Source of the DNA: Siphonodentalium dalli | Lineage: Eukaryota; Mollusca; Scaphopoda; Gadilida; Siphonodentaliidae | Direction of reading: 5' to 3' | Assembly (NCBI GenBank): GCA_032622095.1 | Contig: CP136065.1 | Span: 38,939,503-39,003,502 of the forward strand | Length of the DNA: 64,000 nucleotides | Part shown: positions 1 to 10,649 of the stretch, piece after piece | How the letters are laid out: each line of letters begins with the position of its first letter | Position numbering within the stretch: the stretch's first letter is position 1 | Notes under the pieces: generated by a model | Told to the model about the DNA's origin: nothing | Seen by the model: the letters and a program-made list of their open reading frames with translations, nothing else | The model's database searches: none | Made by a program: the position numbers and the translations under genes

Positions 1-204
1 GTCATGGTTATGGAGTAGTTAGGCCATACACGTCGCAGCGTCTAGTCACATGTTTGCCCTCGTGTGGGGATATGCCCGTGTATAAGTTGTAAAATGAAAT
101 TTGAATATCTTGGCAGAAATGTTCGACCACTGTAAATTCCTTTGGCCTGTTTCATACAAATCTGGCCATTGACCAATTCGGCAACCGCCAACATAAACCA
201 GAGT

Positions 205-300
205 TGAGCTGAATCAACAAGCCACCGTTAGTGACCGCAATGGTTGTTTGCTGTCCGCTAAAACGTCATACGTTGGTGTGATATTCCGGCCCTCACAAGC
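205..300. repeat. Short dispersed repeat, copy 1
   Basis: About 85 bp here match 2555-2650 in direct orientation. The shared blocks include ATCAACAAG, CTAAAACGTCA and GTTGGTGTGATATTC, with scattered substitutions. The repeat type is not recognised. Its two copies flank the first CCCGACTTCG element and the CAT microsatellite. Confidence 0.5.
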
Positions 301-361
301 GGTATTTATTAACACCGGACATGTCACACAGACTCTAAAATATTCTAACAAATATCTATTA

Positions 362-1040
362 TATATATTGGAAGATCTGTCTGTGTGTGTGTCTGTCTGT
401 GTGTTCGCGATGGACTCGAAAACGGCCGAACCGATTATATATTTTGGAAGATCTGTCTGTGTGTGTGTCTGTCTGTGAGTTCGCGATGGACTCGAAAACG
501 GCCGAACCGATTTCGATGAAACTTGGTATGTGGGGGTATTTTCGGCCGGGAACTGGCATAGGCCTATTAATTTGCCCGTGCGACGTGACCTTGACCTTGA
601 AATCGGTAATTTCAAGGTCAAACGCCCGAATATCACGGGATTTCGATGAAACTTGGTATGTGGGGGTATTCTCGGCCGGGGAGTGACATAGGCTCATTAC
701 TTTGCCCGTGCGACGTGACCTTGACCTTGAAATCGGGTCAATTTAAGGTCAAATCGCCAATTTTGATTGGATTTCGACGAAATTTGATACATGGGGTTAC
801 GTTTGTCCATTGAGTGTTTTGGACGGGTCAAATCGTGACCCCGACCTCACCTTGACCTTCTAAATGATCAATTTAAGGTCAAATCGAGTAAAACCGGATG
901 GATTTCGACGGGCACGTTTGTCGGGTACTTTTGTCCGTGCAGTATTTGGACTGATCAAATCGTGACCCCATTTGACCTTGACCTTTAAAATGGACAATTC
1001 AAGGTCAAAGCCCGGACGAAGTCGGGTCACATTCTAGTAT
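362..1040 (-). mobile_element. CCCGACTTCG-type interspersed element, reversed copy
   Basis: Read on the minus strand the element starts with CCCGACTTCGTCCGGG (near 1020) and ends with CAGACAGAC-type microsatellite followed by AGATCTTCCAATATATA. Inside are several diverged ~130-bp units, each with a GATTTCGATGAAACTTGGTA block and paired TGACCTTGACCTT motifs. The last ~74 bp of the element are duplicated in tandem (362-435 and 436-509). The same ends recur at 14030, 28540 and 37622. No protein is encoded. The layout suggests a non-autonomous element, perhaps SINE-like or LINE-derived; the class is inference. Confidence 0.65.
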
Positions 1041-1059
1041 ATATATATAATTCTATATC

Positions 1060-1270
1060 AGCACCATCACCACCAACACCACCACCACCAAGATCATCAT
1101 CATCATCATCATAATCATCATCATCATCATCATCATCACCACCACCACCACACCATCATCACCATCAGCATCATCATAATCATCATCATCATCACCATCA
1201 TCATCATCAATATCAACATCAACATTATCATCATCACCACCACCGTCACCATAATCATCATCATATTATA
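1060..1270. repeat. CAT/CAC trinucleotide microsatellite
   Basis: An imperfect array of CAT, CAC and CAA triplets lies just outside the 5' end of the reversed interspersed element. Confidence 0.95.
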
Positions 1271-1279
1271 CGATACAAG

Positions 1280-2440
1280 TCTTTTACTGAATGTATTCTC
1301 TCACTCAATTATAAAAGTATGCACTGGAACGGTTAATTGTTCATTTGGCTGGGTGTTGATGTAGCAAAAGCAGCTTAGAGACATGCGAAAAGATACAAGA
1401 GCAAATGATTTATACACTATGAGAATGAATGAATATATCACTGTTAAACAATATAAAAGTATTATATTTCTGGATTTTAGGCCCTTGGATGCATGTGTCT
1501 GTCGCCTGTGGTCCATTGCGGGACTCGTAGCCCGAAAGAATTACTCTTTTGTTTGTGTGTGGATGAATTTTTTTTTAATAATTATCTACATTGCCACCCG
1601 AACAAAAAATACAGATATTTGTCTGATCTTACATTGGTATTTTCTGAAAGTTCTGTGATTTTATGCATTCGGTGATGTTTTCTTATTCGTGCATATAATT
1701 ATATTAAGATTTTTTTCTTCTCTTGGGGTCATTGTTATTAAATACATATTATGTACTTGCTCGGGTGCGTGGAACTGATAATGTAGTATTCAGGCGCAGT
1801 GCCAACTGGAGGAATGTAACATTCTACTAATATCGGGGGAAATCTCAAGCAAATCAACAGTACCACTCCATAGAAAACATCGTCTGAACTACGCTCAATT
1901 GTAAATATTTACTTCTCGATTCGGAACGCAACTATCGGCGATAAGCAAACGAAAACGAGTTTGCCATCGAGAGTCCATCGCAGTCCCCCCCCCCACCCCA
2001 GGAGAACCGTGCAAATATTAAGAAATATCCTAATTTCTATTATTCAATAGTTTGTCTGGACGCAGGACCAATATATTGCTTCTCACAAGTGTCATGATGT
2101 CAATTTCCTGCGAAACTATTCTTTCATTATCAAAAAGTTCACAAATGTTCCATACCCAGGGGAGACATATTATGAACAAGACAATTGTTATAAATCACCG
2201 TAATATATGTTTCAAGAAAAGCAAATTAGAACCGAATGATTCGGAAATGTTTTTTTCACACTTGAAATTCGGTGTAACAATATATAGTGACCACTTCCGT
2301 TCCTCGTATTGTCCGAGTAATTTAAGTTCACGGAGAGTCAAACTTTTCGCCGCAGGCGCATGTATTGGTGACATGCTACCTGAATACATTAGTACACCTA
2401 ACTAACCATATCATACACCGATGGTCTTCCTCGTGCATGG
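1280..2440. other. Unassigned AT-rich DNA
   Basis: The open frames here (up to 117 codons at 2052-2405) show no recognisable domain, and no repeat elsewhere in the window matches. I see nothing supportable. Confidence 0.4.
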
Positions 2441-2554
2441 AGCACTTCAGTTTGCATTATCATGTACGTCATTGTTTGCAGAAACTGTTGTCCATCGTGT
2501 TGGTCGCCTCGGGTTGAAACCTGGAAAGCGATTTAGGATATAGCACCATGGTTG

Positions 2555-2650
2555 ATCTGGATCAACAAGCGACCATTGGAGACCATTATGTTTGTTCTCT
2601 AAAACGTCAACAGTTGGTGTGATATTCTTTCGTATATTTAGCCCAATCCA
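2555..2650. repeat. Short dispersed repeat, copy 2
   Basis: Diverged direct copy of 205-300. It lies just upstream of the degraded LINE. Confidence 0.5.
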
Positions 2651-2813
2651 CAAAACTCGAGAATGGCATCTAGACACTTAACTATAAGAGAACATTATAT
2701 GTAGAAGAGTATATAAATTCTAATAATTAATTCACAAATATGCATCAGTCACACGATCAGTCAATTCACCACACGGTCGGACCACCAGAGAGTTAGGATC
2801 GCCACCTCTCAGG

Positions 2814-3602
2814 ATGACTACGCCACCGAAAATCCCGAATGCTATCACAACAATGCTGGACTCCATGCATGTCGCGCCTTGTGTGAGCTGGTCACCCCAT
2901 GCACACAAAGGCGGATACCAGTTGGTTTTGGACTTCCAGTCCTGCCCGGCAAATCCCTCATCAGGGCTCTCTACCGGGAGAGGTCTGGAAACTACCAAAC
3001 CAGCTAGGAAGAAGCGAAAGAAAAAGACTCCATCCAGGAAAAAGAGAGACACAGAGAGATTGGCTGCGTGGAAAAAGAGGAAATCGACTGATGCCACACC
3101 AGGCGACACCTCCCGCGCAGCCGAGATCGATTCACCGCCCGAAGTGGTAATGGACTCCCCATCGCCACGGATAGACGCGGACATCTCCTTTTTCAACCCG
3201 AAGACGCCGGATTACACCGAACCGGAGTCTTCACCTGCCTCTCCTACATCAAACGAAGCACCAACATCCGACACCGAAGATACATCCGACTCCGAAGACA
3301 CTTCCGACTCCGAAGACACATCTGACTCCAACCCCGAAGACACATCTGACTCCAACCCCGACGACACATCTGATTCCGACTCTGACTGCGACGACACATC
3401 CGACTCCGAAAAAGAAGAAAGACAAAAGAACTTAATGGAAATTGTAGCGAGAGCACAAGAAGCAGTAAGACAAGCCGATTTAATGCAAGCCGAAACCGAA
3501 AAGATCATGAATCGTCCGACTCCAAGTTTGCAAACATCACCATCCGAACCACCGCCAAAAAAGAGAAAGAGAAATAAAAAGAAACAAAACAACCGCCGCT
3601 AA
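2814..3602 (+). pseudogene. LINE ORF1-like protein with acidic Ser/Asp repeat
   Basis: An open frame of 262 codons. Residues about 25-45 read WSPHAHKGGYQLVLDFQSCP, and 65-90 form a basic block (RKKRKKKTPSRKKRDTERL). That order, a tyrosine-containing strand followed by an SPS/TPS-RRxRD basic patch, is typical of the C-terminal part of ORF1 proteins in CR1/L2-type LINEs. Residues ~150-200 are a tandem DTSDSE / DTSDSNP repeat coded by a 15-24-bp minisatellite (about 3265-3410). A short helix-like stretch (EIVARAQEAVRQADLMQAE) follows, then a lysine/arginine-rich tail resembling a nuclear localisation signal. The N-terminal half usual for ORF1 is missing, so the frame is a remnant. It could instead be a host nuclear acidic protein, but its position upstream of an RT remnant favours LINE ORF1. 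Confidence 0.5.
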
Positions 3603-4230
3603 GACTCCTCCACCACGCTTTCGCCGCCTTGCCTCCAACCACAACACCTACGACAGCCAACATGTTCGATTTTCATCGGAAAAAACCAAGGAAGGGTGAA
3701 GGGACTTGCACACTGCAGTCCGACCACCCTACCCGGCCTTCGGCCGGAAACGACTCAACAACAAATATGCATCGTATTGAAAACTGGACATAATATTCAT
3801 ATGGGAACACCGTTCATTTCGTTAGTAGCGCCCCACATTTTCTTTTCTGATGGGACAGGGGGGGGGGGGCAACAATTCCAACCAAAGATATCTAAGATTG
3901 GACAAATTCTAGGATTGGAAAATTTACTGAATATTCAAAATATTCGAATCATGGTTAGCACATTAAATTATTTCAACTATTATAGAAGCAAATTAACCCA
4001 TGCATTTTGGGTGTGAAGTTTGTAATTGCTGTTTTCTTCTGGCCTTAAAAAATATGCAACATAGCGATTTGCGTACCATAGTTTTTATAATCTTTGTTGA
4101 AGAAACAACTATATCAGGAAGATGAGACAGACAGATATAATACAAGACACACGTATTAATTTAGTTAGCGTAACGATACATGGGAACATTGATTAATCTT
4201 GCACTCATATTTGCAATGCCATAGTCCCTT

Positions 4231-5289
4231 GTGACTATGGCATTGACAGTCTGTTCTCTACAAACTTTCACGATTAAAGACCAAATCATTGAACAGGTTG
4301 ATCATTTTAAATACCTCGGAACGAAATTCCACAAAAGAGGAACTTTCGCAATGGAAAGGAATCTAAGATGCCAATCCGCGAAAAAGGCGATGTACGCATT
4401 ACTCAATAAAGCCCGTTATAATAAGCTCACTATAAAAAGTATCCTGGAGATCTACGAAAAATCGATTGTACCAATCATGACTTATGGAGCGGAGGTGTGG
4501 GGCTATGAAAACCTAACATGCTTTGAAAAACTGGAATTATGGTTCTTGAAATTCGCACTTAAACTGAAAAAGTCCACACCGAATGCTTTCATTTATGGGG
4601 AACTTGGAATGTGTCCCATAACAGTGAAAATCAAAACCCGTTCCCTCTCGTACTGGGCTAAGCTAATCTCTATGCCGACTAATAGATTACCACCTATGTT
4701 GTATTATGTTATGTATTGTTTATATTGTGAAAATGTTTTTAATAATTCATTGATTATTGGTATTCGAGATACCCTTAATTGCCTCGGTATGAGTATTGTC
4801 TGGACCAACCAACAAGTTCTAAGCATAAAAAGCTTTAACCGCACAATTTCTGGCAAACTACGCGACGTATACATACAAGAATGGTGGACCACAATATCTA
4901 AATCAAGCAAGTACGCATTTTACCGGATTATAAAGCCCAACTTTGAAACAGAGAATTATCTAACCCTAGATGATAACAGATTAGTTAACTATATTATGGC
5001 CTTCCGGACAAGAAACCACAAACTCCCATTTGAACATGGTACTTGGACAAATACGGATTACTCAGACCGAATTTGCACACTATGTAATCTTGAAATCGGC
5101 GACGAATATCACATGGTAATGAAATGTAGGGAACTTAATGAACTTAGAATAAAATACCTGAAACCCTACTACTACCAGAGACCTAACACTCACAAACTAG
5201 CCGCTCTTTTCAACTCCCGAAATCAAAAGACAGTTAAAAATCTATCAGTTTTTATTAAGAAGATCCTAGAAATATTCAGGTCCGCCTGA
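4231..5289 (+). pseudogene. LINE reverse transcriptase, C-terminal fragment
   Basis: An open frame of 352 codons. Homology begins near residue 10. HFKYLGTKFHKRGTF is the region after the RT palm (the 'YLG' block), VPIMTYGAEVWG is the 'LxYGxEVW' block of the thumb, and a C-terminal zinc knuckle reads CTLCNLEIGDEYHMVMKC (CxxC...HxxxxC) near residues 285-302. The FxDxxxAFD and YADD motifs lie upstream in intact elements and are absent here, so the fragment cannot be a working polymerase. The frame ends just before an AT-rich 3' UTR and simple-repeat tail, as expected for the 3' end of a LINE. The assigned first codon is arbitrary because the true protein starts far upstream. Confidence 0.85.
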
Positions 5290-5480
5290 GGCTTATTACC
5301 ACCCGCCTGACATATTGAAACAACCGAATACCGTCCAACATTTCTATATTCTATTATTATGCCATATATAATATATACATGTATACCTGTACTGAAATAT
5401 ATTTTATATTATACCCATATATTTCTGTAATGTCTAAATTTGACGATCAGAATAAACTAATTGAATTGAATTGAATTTGT

Positions 5481-7355
5481 GATCTAGAATCTCACTTGGG
5501 CCGCCAGTTTCTAAAGAGATAAGTATATATTGTTATTCCACTGGCGATTCGGTGACATAATTTGCGTATACGATTTACTAAACAAATGGTCAGTCATGAC
5601 TCGTTTGAAATAGACATAGTTTGCACAATATTACTGAAACCGGTTTAAGAGGTTTATTTTTCGCGCAATATGTCCGCTTCTTGCGAAATCGCTGTCAAAA
5701 ATTATCTGTCTGCCACCTCGCATTCAGGAGGGCGATAATTTGCTCGTTGGTCGGCGAGAATATAGTCTGATAATTGTCGAATTCTCGCCAATTTCCGTGT
5801 CAACCACCAGCATGTCAGTCTCGCATATGTTTTTCGCAAACAAACCACATCAAAACAAACCTCATTTAGACGAATAATTGAGTATAATGGTGCTTCGGTT
5901 GTGAGAGTTAGACACATTGGTGCTTACGTCACTTGAACCGTCGGGGTAAGGAATCTACAGGGGGAAGGGGGGGGGCATAAAATATCACAGCGCTTTTAGC
6001 CATGTTTTTCCCAAAACGTTGTACAAATATATAATGTACATATTACCTCATGTTTAGCTATTCAGTACATGCAAGGTTGGTGTCAGACATTTGCAGAATG
6101 AGGTCCTCGGAGGGTAAATTTAGTAATGATATCCTGCACAGCGGACTAGCATCACCAAATTCACCCTCTTGGAACCTCATAATGTTTATGCCTCAACTAC
6201 TATGAGAGACCTTATATGATCAGATTGGAATTCCCCAGTTGAAGTTGGTGATGTGCGGATCATGTGCCCCGATTAGTCACCTTGATTATGCATTTCATCT
6301 TCTGCAAATTAGGGGAAATTGGGCAAAGCGCACGTTATATAGAAACTGAACAGATGGGAAAGGTACATAAAACAATGTTAATTTGAGAATATAGACACCC
6401 GTACATACACGAAGACATAATACTAGCAACAACATTCGGTACCCAACCTTCAGAGACATATCACCAACAGTCTGGCCTCAGCTGCGTCCTCATCTGCGCA
6501 ACAACACAACCATGTCAACGGGCTCTGAGACTCACACATGAGTGTAAGTTGGGGAGCCCCGACCGACCTTAAGTCAACCGGCCGGCATTGCACACCCTTC
6601 CTAGAGTTGAGCCCGTAGTATAAGCCCTGACTACAACAGACTAAGGCAACGGAGTTCATGCATGCACCAACTTGGACACTAGTTCACAACAAACCACTAA
6701 ATAAAAAGATATCAACTAAGTTAAACAAACATAACTCGTATTACAATCAAGGTAAGTCTTCTCGCTGGTCCGCTTTTGGAATGGGGGGGGGAGTCTTTGC
6801 TTCCTGCTAGGGTGGCATGTAACCCATACTCCACAAGCAAGCATCAAATGACTAGAAAACACTCACAACCAAACTCAACAAACGCTATTCAGCGGCACTA
6901 TATCACTCAACCGTGGGTTGTAGGAGAGGGCTTACAGCCCTTTCAAATCTTCCCGGGGGATCTTCCCAATCCCAAACTCCAAACTCTGCTGAATATAGAC
7001 ACTTCCCGGAGGGTGAATATGATGACGCTAGCCCGCTGTGTGGGATAGCGTCACCTCATTCCGAAAATGTCAGACAAACTATATATCCAGACTTGAGCAC
7101 ATATTAATTTGAGATAATGGATCCAGCGTATTCGGCGTTAGCGTTAACGTCAAAGTTAATATTAGGAAAACGTTATGTTGCATCAATTTAATTGAAACAT
7201 CAATTCGACTTTCAAGAAAAGCTCAGCATACAAGTATATGTTCACCTAATTGTCATGGTAATATGGAGCTATGAGAATATTATATCCGAAATATCGTGCG
7301 TTGAAACAGCAATGCCAAATGTCATCAATCCCGTGTTTTACAGAGCCATGCATGC
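5481..7355. other. Unassigned intergenic DNA
   Basis: Two G-runs (near 5965 and 6783) and short frames only. 6900-7060 is locally GC-richer but shows no recognised domain or splice structure. Confidence 0.4.
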
Positions 7356-7361
7356 CTAAAC

Positions 7362-7363
7362 CT

Positions 7364-7398
<35 letters not shown>
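7362..7398. repeat. AT dinucleotide microsatellite
   Basis: Uninterrupted TA repeats. Confidence 0.9.
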
Positions 7399-7401
<3 letters not shown>

Positions 7402-7468
7402 CGTACCGTGCCTCTGCTTGTTTCTAAGAAATATAAAGAGCGTTATTTAATTCGACAAATAAAGTCAG

Positions 7469-7605
7469 TTAAAGGTTCACAAACCGACTCGATGGTCCCC
7501 ATATCATCATGTTCCAACAACAACAACATTTCTTGAAATGCCACTTCAGATATCAGAATCGATTAATTGCCAAAACTAATGCTAACCACTGTCAACTATT
7601 TATGA
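7469..7605. mobile_element. TTAA MITE family A, partial copy
   Basis: It begins TTAAAGGTTCACAAACCGA and continues with GGTCCCCATATCATCA, CCAACAACAACAACATTTCT and TATCAGAATCGATTAATTG, matching one half of the 43784-44326 and 50510-50951 copies. The other half is missing. Confidence 0.6.
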
Positions 7606-7609
7606 ATGG

Positions 7610-9030
7610 ACATGGATCTTTCGAGATTCCAAAGTCTGTCTACATAATTTGGAAGGAGGCATAAGATAGGTTGACACAGGTATGAAATATTGATATACGG
7701 GCTTCAAATGCTCTGAAAAATACATCCCACGACACAGCCATTTTCAGCTGTTTTCATTATTCGCACTGTAGAGAAACAAACGCTCTTTGTTTCTACCATC
7801 TCAGGAATTGACTAACGCACCAAACGCGGAGCTCTCTTTTTTGTTCCATGCTACATAAAAGGCTGTTTTTGTTTGAGACCCAAACATCGTGTTCAAATTT
7901 TATTTTTATGACTGCAATGCGTCTTTCTGGAACATATATTGCTCACATGCAGAAAGGTAGTTCAAGTATTTATCGATCTATTTTGATGCCGGGGAAAATT
8001 CAAAAGCAAATATTATTAGGTGAATTTTGGAGCGCAAACCACCAAGTGGCTTTAATGTGATAATGGAACAAATATGTAATTATCTGGCGGGTAGGTTTGG
8101 GAGCTTGTTCCATTTGATTGTTGGTGTATTCGTTTTTTAATTTTTTATTATTTTTCAAAAGTAGACCAAGTGTTGTAATTCCAGAAAATAATGCCCATAA
8201 ATAAATTTATAGTAAACATAAAAACTTAGCCCGCCGGCATGCAGTAAAATTTTAGGACTGTTTATTATATCGATATGCCTGTTTTCCGGACACCTGCTTC
8301 ATATATTGCTGCGTAGATTTTTCATAGAAATATCCATGCAATCAACTTAACCTCCCTAGCTCATAACTGTACATCTTCAATGATCTACATGTACATTAAG
8401 TTAGAATGTGTACGTTGATGAAAATGCATGCATAGCTACACCATATTCAGCTGTACTACACGGTATTGCACATAATGGGGCAGGTAGTTATCAACTACTT
8501 GTGAAATATTCATGGATTATGACGCTCGATAATAACCCCTATTAGTGCTCAGACACCAGGTTTTACTACCTAATTATGGCGTATATCAATTTACAAACAA
8601 GGATAATGCTTAATGGGCTGTTAAAACCCCATTACGCAAGAAATAAATGTTACTCGGAAAGTTGCGGTACACAAAATGATCTTGGAACGAGGGTATAGAA
8701 CTGGAATTAAATTAGAGTTATCCCGTGAGATAATCCGTTAGATTGCTAATTACTTTCCTAACAGGATTATGTCAAGCCTCTTCATCTTTCCGACCAGTAC
8801 AGGTATTTCGCGACTCGAGTGCTACCTCTGTGTGTAGTGTGTGGAGAACATATTAGTCCAAATTAGTTAAGTACCAACAAAAATAAAAATGGAAAATACA
8901 TTCTCGACTTGGATTTCCGTTATAGATGCATTCGTCGTTTTAGACGTTTTCGTTGCTATAATTTGAGTAAAGAGCACCAGACCCTGAACGAATCTGACAA
9001 AATTACCCAGATACACGAGTCAAGTTAGAT
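7610..9030. other. Unassigned intergenic DNA
   Basis: AT-rich, with no long frames and no repeat that I can match elsewhere in the window. Confidence 0.4.
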
Positions 9031-9034
9031 TGCT

Positions 9035-9100
9035 TCCGCGCTTGTCGAGATTAGAACCAGATTCGCCATGCGCATTAGCGACTGAGCCACACAGGGAGCA
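9035..9100 (-). repeat. Possible tRNA-derived SINE head
   Basis: On the minus strand, TGGCTCAGTCG (9079-9089) resembles a pol III A box and GGTTCTAATCTC (9046-9057) resembles a B box (GGTTCRANYCC). Their spacing of about 20 bp is at the short end for a tRNA. Acceptor-stem pairing is not evident, so it is not called as a tRNA gene. Confidence 0.35.
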
Positions 9101-9109
9101 TTCAACATA

Positions 9110-9849
9110 AAACTTATAACACTTTTATGTTAAATACCCGCTGTCCGATTGTCTGCAGACAAAATAAAAATAAAAAATATTTTTAATCACCAAGCAGGCA
9201 TCATGAAATTCCACAAACTCATCCATAAGTAATACATCGAGAACGATCACAGCAACTCATTATTGGGAACACTTGTTAGTATCTATAACGCGTATATATA
9301 GGCGACCGAACCATGAACGCTCTTTATGTGAGGTGATAATTGGAATGCATGCTAGGCTGACGATCGAAGGTCCACAAAAGCAGCTGTCATATTTACGTTG
9401 AAAACGAGTACAAAATATTGTAACTGAGAACGCTCTTTATTATTGACCACTGTCGGGAAACGAAAGCACGAACGCTCTTCATCAGAGACTATCTTTGGAA
9501 TGTTTGCTCGTTTGACAAAATTTACAAAGTGTTAAAATTTCCTCTTTTTTTTGTGTCGAAAGTCGATATCTGACCATTGAAACCTATATTAATGGGCAAA
9601 TTGTATGATCTATTTCCCCAGAGAAGAATTCAACATCGCATTAACATTATTACTTTTTTTTAATTTGGAGGTCCGAACCCATGTATACACCTTTGACTAC
9701 TTTAACCACTTAAACCTGATATATCATGTTCTGATCAGCACTTTACTATATTCTCATGAGATGATGAGAGCAAATGAACGACATTATAGAAGAATATGCC
9801 GATAATAATTTTGGTACTCATTTTTCACTCTGTTTTACATCAATTTTGT
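9110..9849. other. Unassigned AT-rich DNA
   Basis: The phrase AACGCTCTT recurs four times between 9318 and 9480, which may be a decayed repeat. No gene is seen. Confidence 0.35.
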
Positions 9850-10247
9850 TTAACCCTTTACCCAACATAACGGCCCTGTGCCAATGCATTCTCTTATATA
9901 TGCGAGTCGACCATAGGTCACCTCGCATATATAAGAGAATGCATTGGCTTAACACATTAAAAATTATAAAATTGTTAAAGAATGTAAGAAAAAATGGTAA
10001 AAAGTGTTAAAAAAAGATTTTTGTAGGCCAATGCATTCTCTTATATATGCGAGGCGACCTATGGTCGACTCGCATATATAAGAGAATGCATTGGCACAGG
10101 GCTAACTGTAACTATCACAATGTGGTCAAGGAGCCGGTTCCAATGATATCCATATTTGTATGGTTCTATTGAGACAGACCGAAGATATTTTAGGCTGTTG
10201 AAGCTTTATTTGGCCGGTTTTGGCCGGTTTGTTGGGTAAAGGATTAA
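9850..10247. mobile_element. Double-hairpin TTAA MITE (family B), copy 1
   Basis: Inverted ends TTAACCCTTTACCCAACA and TGTTGGGTAAAGGATTAA are bounded by TTAA at 9850-9853 and 10244-10247, as in piggyBac-type insertions. Two ~68-bp hairpins lie inside (about 9882-9950 and 10028-10096). Each has ~32-bp arms starting CCAATGCATTCTC and one internal mismatch. The second hairpin is the reverse complement of the first. A TTGGCCGGTTTTGGCCGG block lies before the right end. There is no coding capacity. Confidence 0.9.
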
Positions 10248-10369
10248 ACATGTTTGATTTCACTTTATGTGTTCTCTCACAAATTACTACTTCTATAGCG
10301 TAGTGATAACGGGAAATTCTTCGATGGCCTTGCCCACGTCCAGCTTAGACAAATTGTAACTATAACTGT

Positions 10370-10646
10370 TTAACTCTTCGTGATTGGGAGCTGCGCTGGT
10401 GAATCGTTAAAGATCCGGTGCCAGCAGGTGCCAGTGCATTTTCTTATATATGCGAGTTTCCCATAAGGACCTCGCATATATAACATAATGCACTGGTTTA
10501 CAAGGTATAGGTAAATAGTGTTAGGTCAATGTTTGCTCATACATATATGAGAGGCTCCCTATATATTGGCCGGAGACTCGCATATATAAGAGAATGCATT
10601 GGTACATGGTTAAAATTGCAGAAAGCTAAAGTCACGGAAGGGTTAA
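10370..10646. mobile_element. Variant double-hairpin TTAA MITE (family B')
   Basis: Ends TTAACTCTTCGTGA and TCACGGAAGGGTTAA differ from family B except for the leading TTAA. Two diverged hairpins with the same GTGCATT..ATATATGCGAG core lie at about 10428-10496 and 10534-10602. The second is damaged in its left arm. The sequence outside the hairpins does not match family B. Confidence 0.7.
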
Positions 10647-10649
10647 TAC

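Larger units (their letters stand above)
2740..5480 (+). mobile_element. Degraded non-LTR retrotransposon (LINE), internally deleted
   Basis: The interval holds an ORF1-like frame, then about 600 bp with no coding match, then the C-terminal part of a LINE reverse transcriptase, an AT-rich 3' UTR, and a tail of ATTGA-type repeats (about 5459-5477). The endonuclease and the RT palm are absent, so the element is dead. A 12-bp inverted repeat (4215-4244, AATGCCATAGTC arms) sits where RT homology begins and may mark the deletion junction. The type looks CR1/L2/Jockey-like, by the zinc-knuckle C-terminus and simple-repeat tail; the clade is not proven. Confidence 0.7.

Noticed and set aside
359-697. 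Overlapping open frames on both strands around the TGTCTG repeats
   Set aside because: They arise from the low-complexity microsatellite and the internal tandem units of the interspersed element, with no domain and no codon bias.
3212-3592. Minus-strand frame opposite the acidic-repeat ORF
   Set aside because: Shadow of the plus-strand minisatellite. The plus-strand protein has recognisable ORF1 features, the minus-strand one does not.
9850-10247. miRNA gene or transcription terminator
   Set aside because: The hairpins lie at fixed positions inside a TTAA-bounded element found four times, so MITE is the primary call. Small-RNA output is left as a hypothesis.
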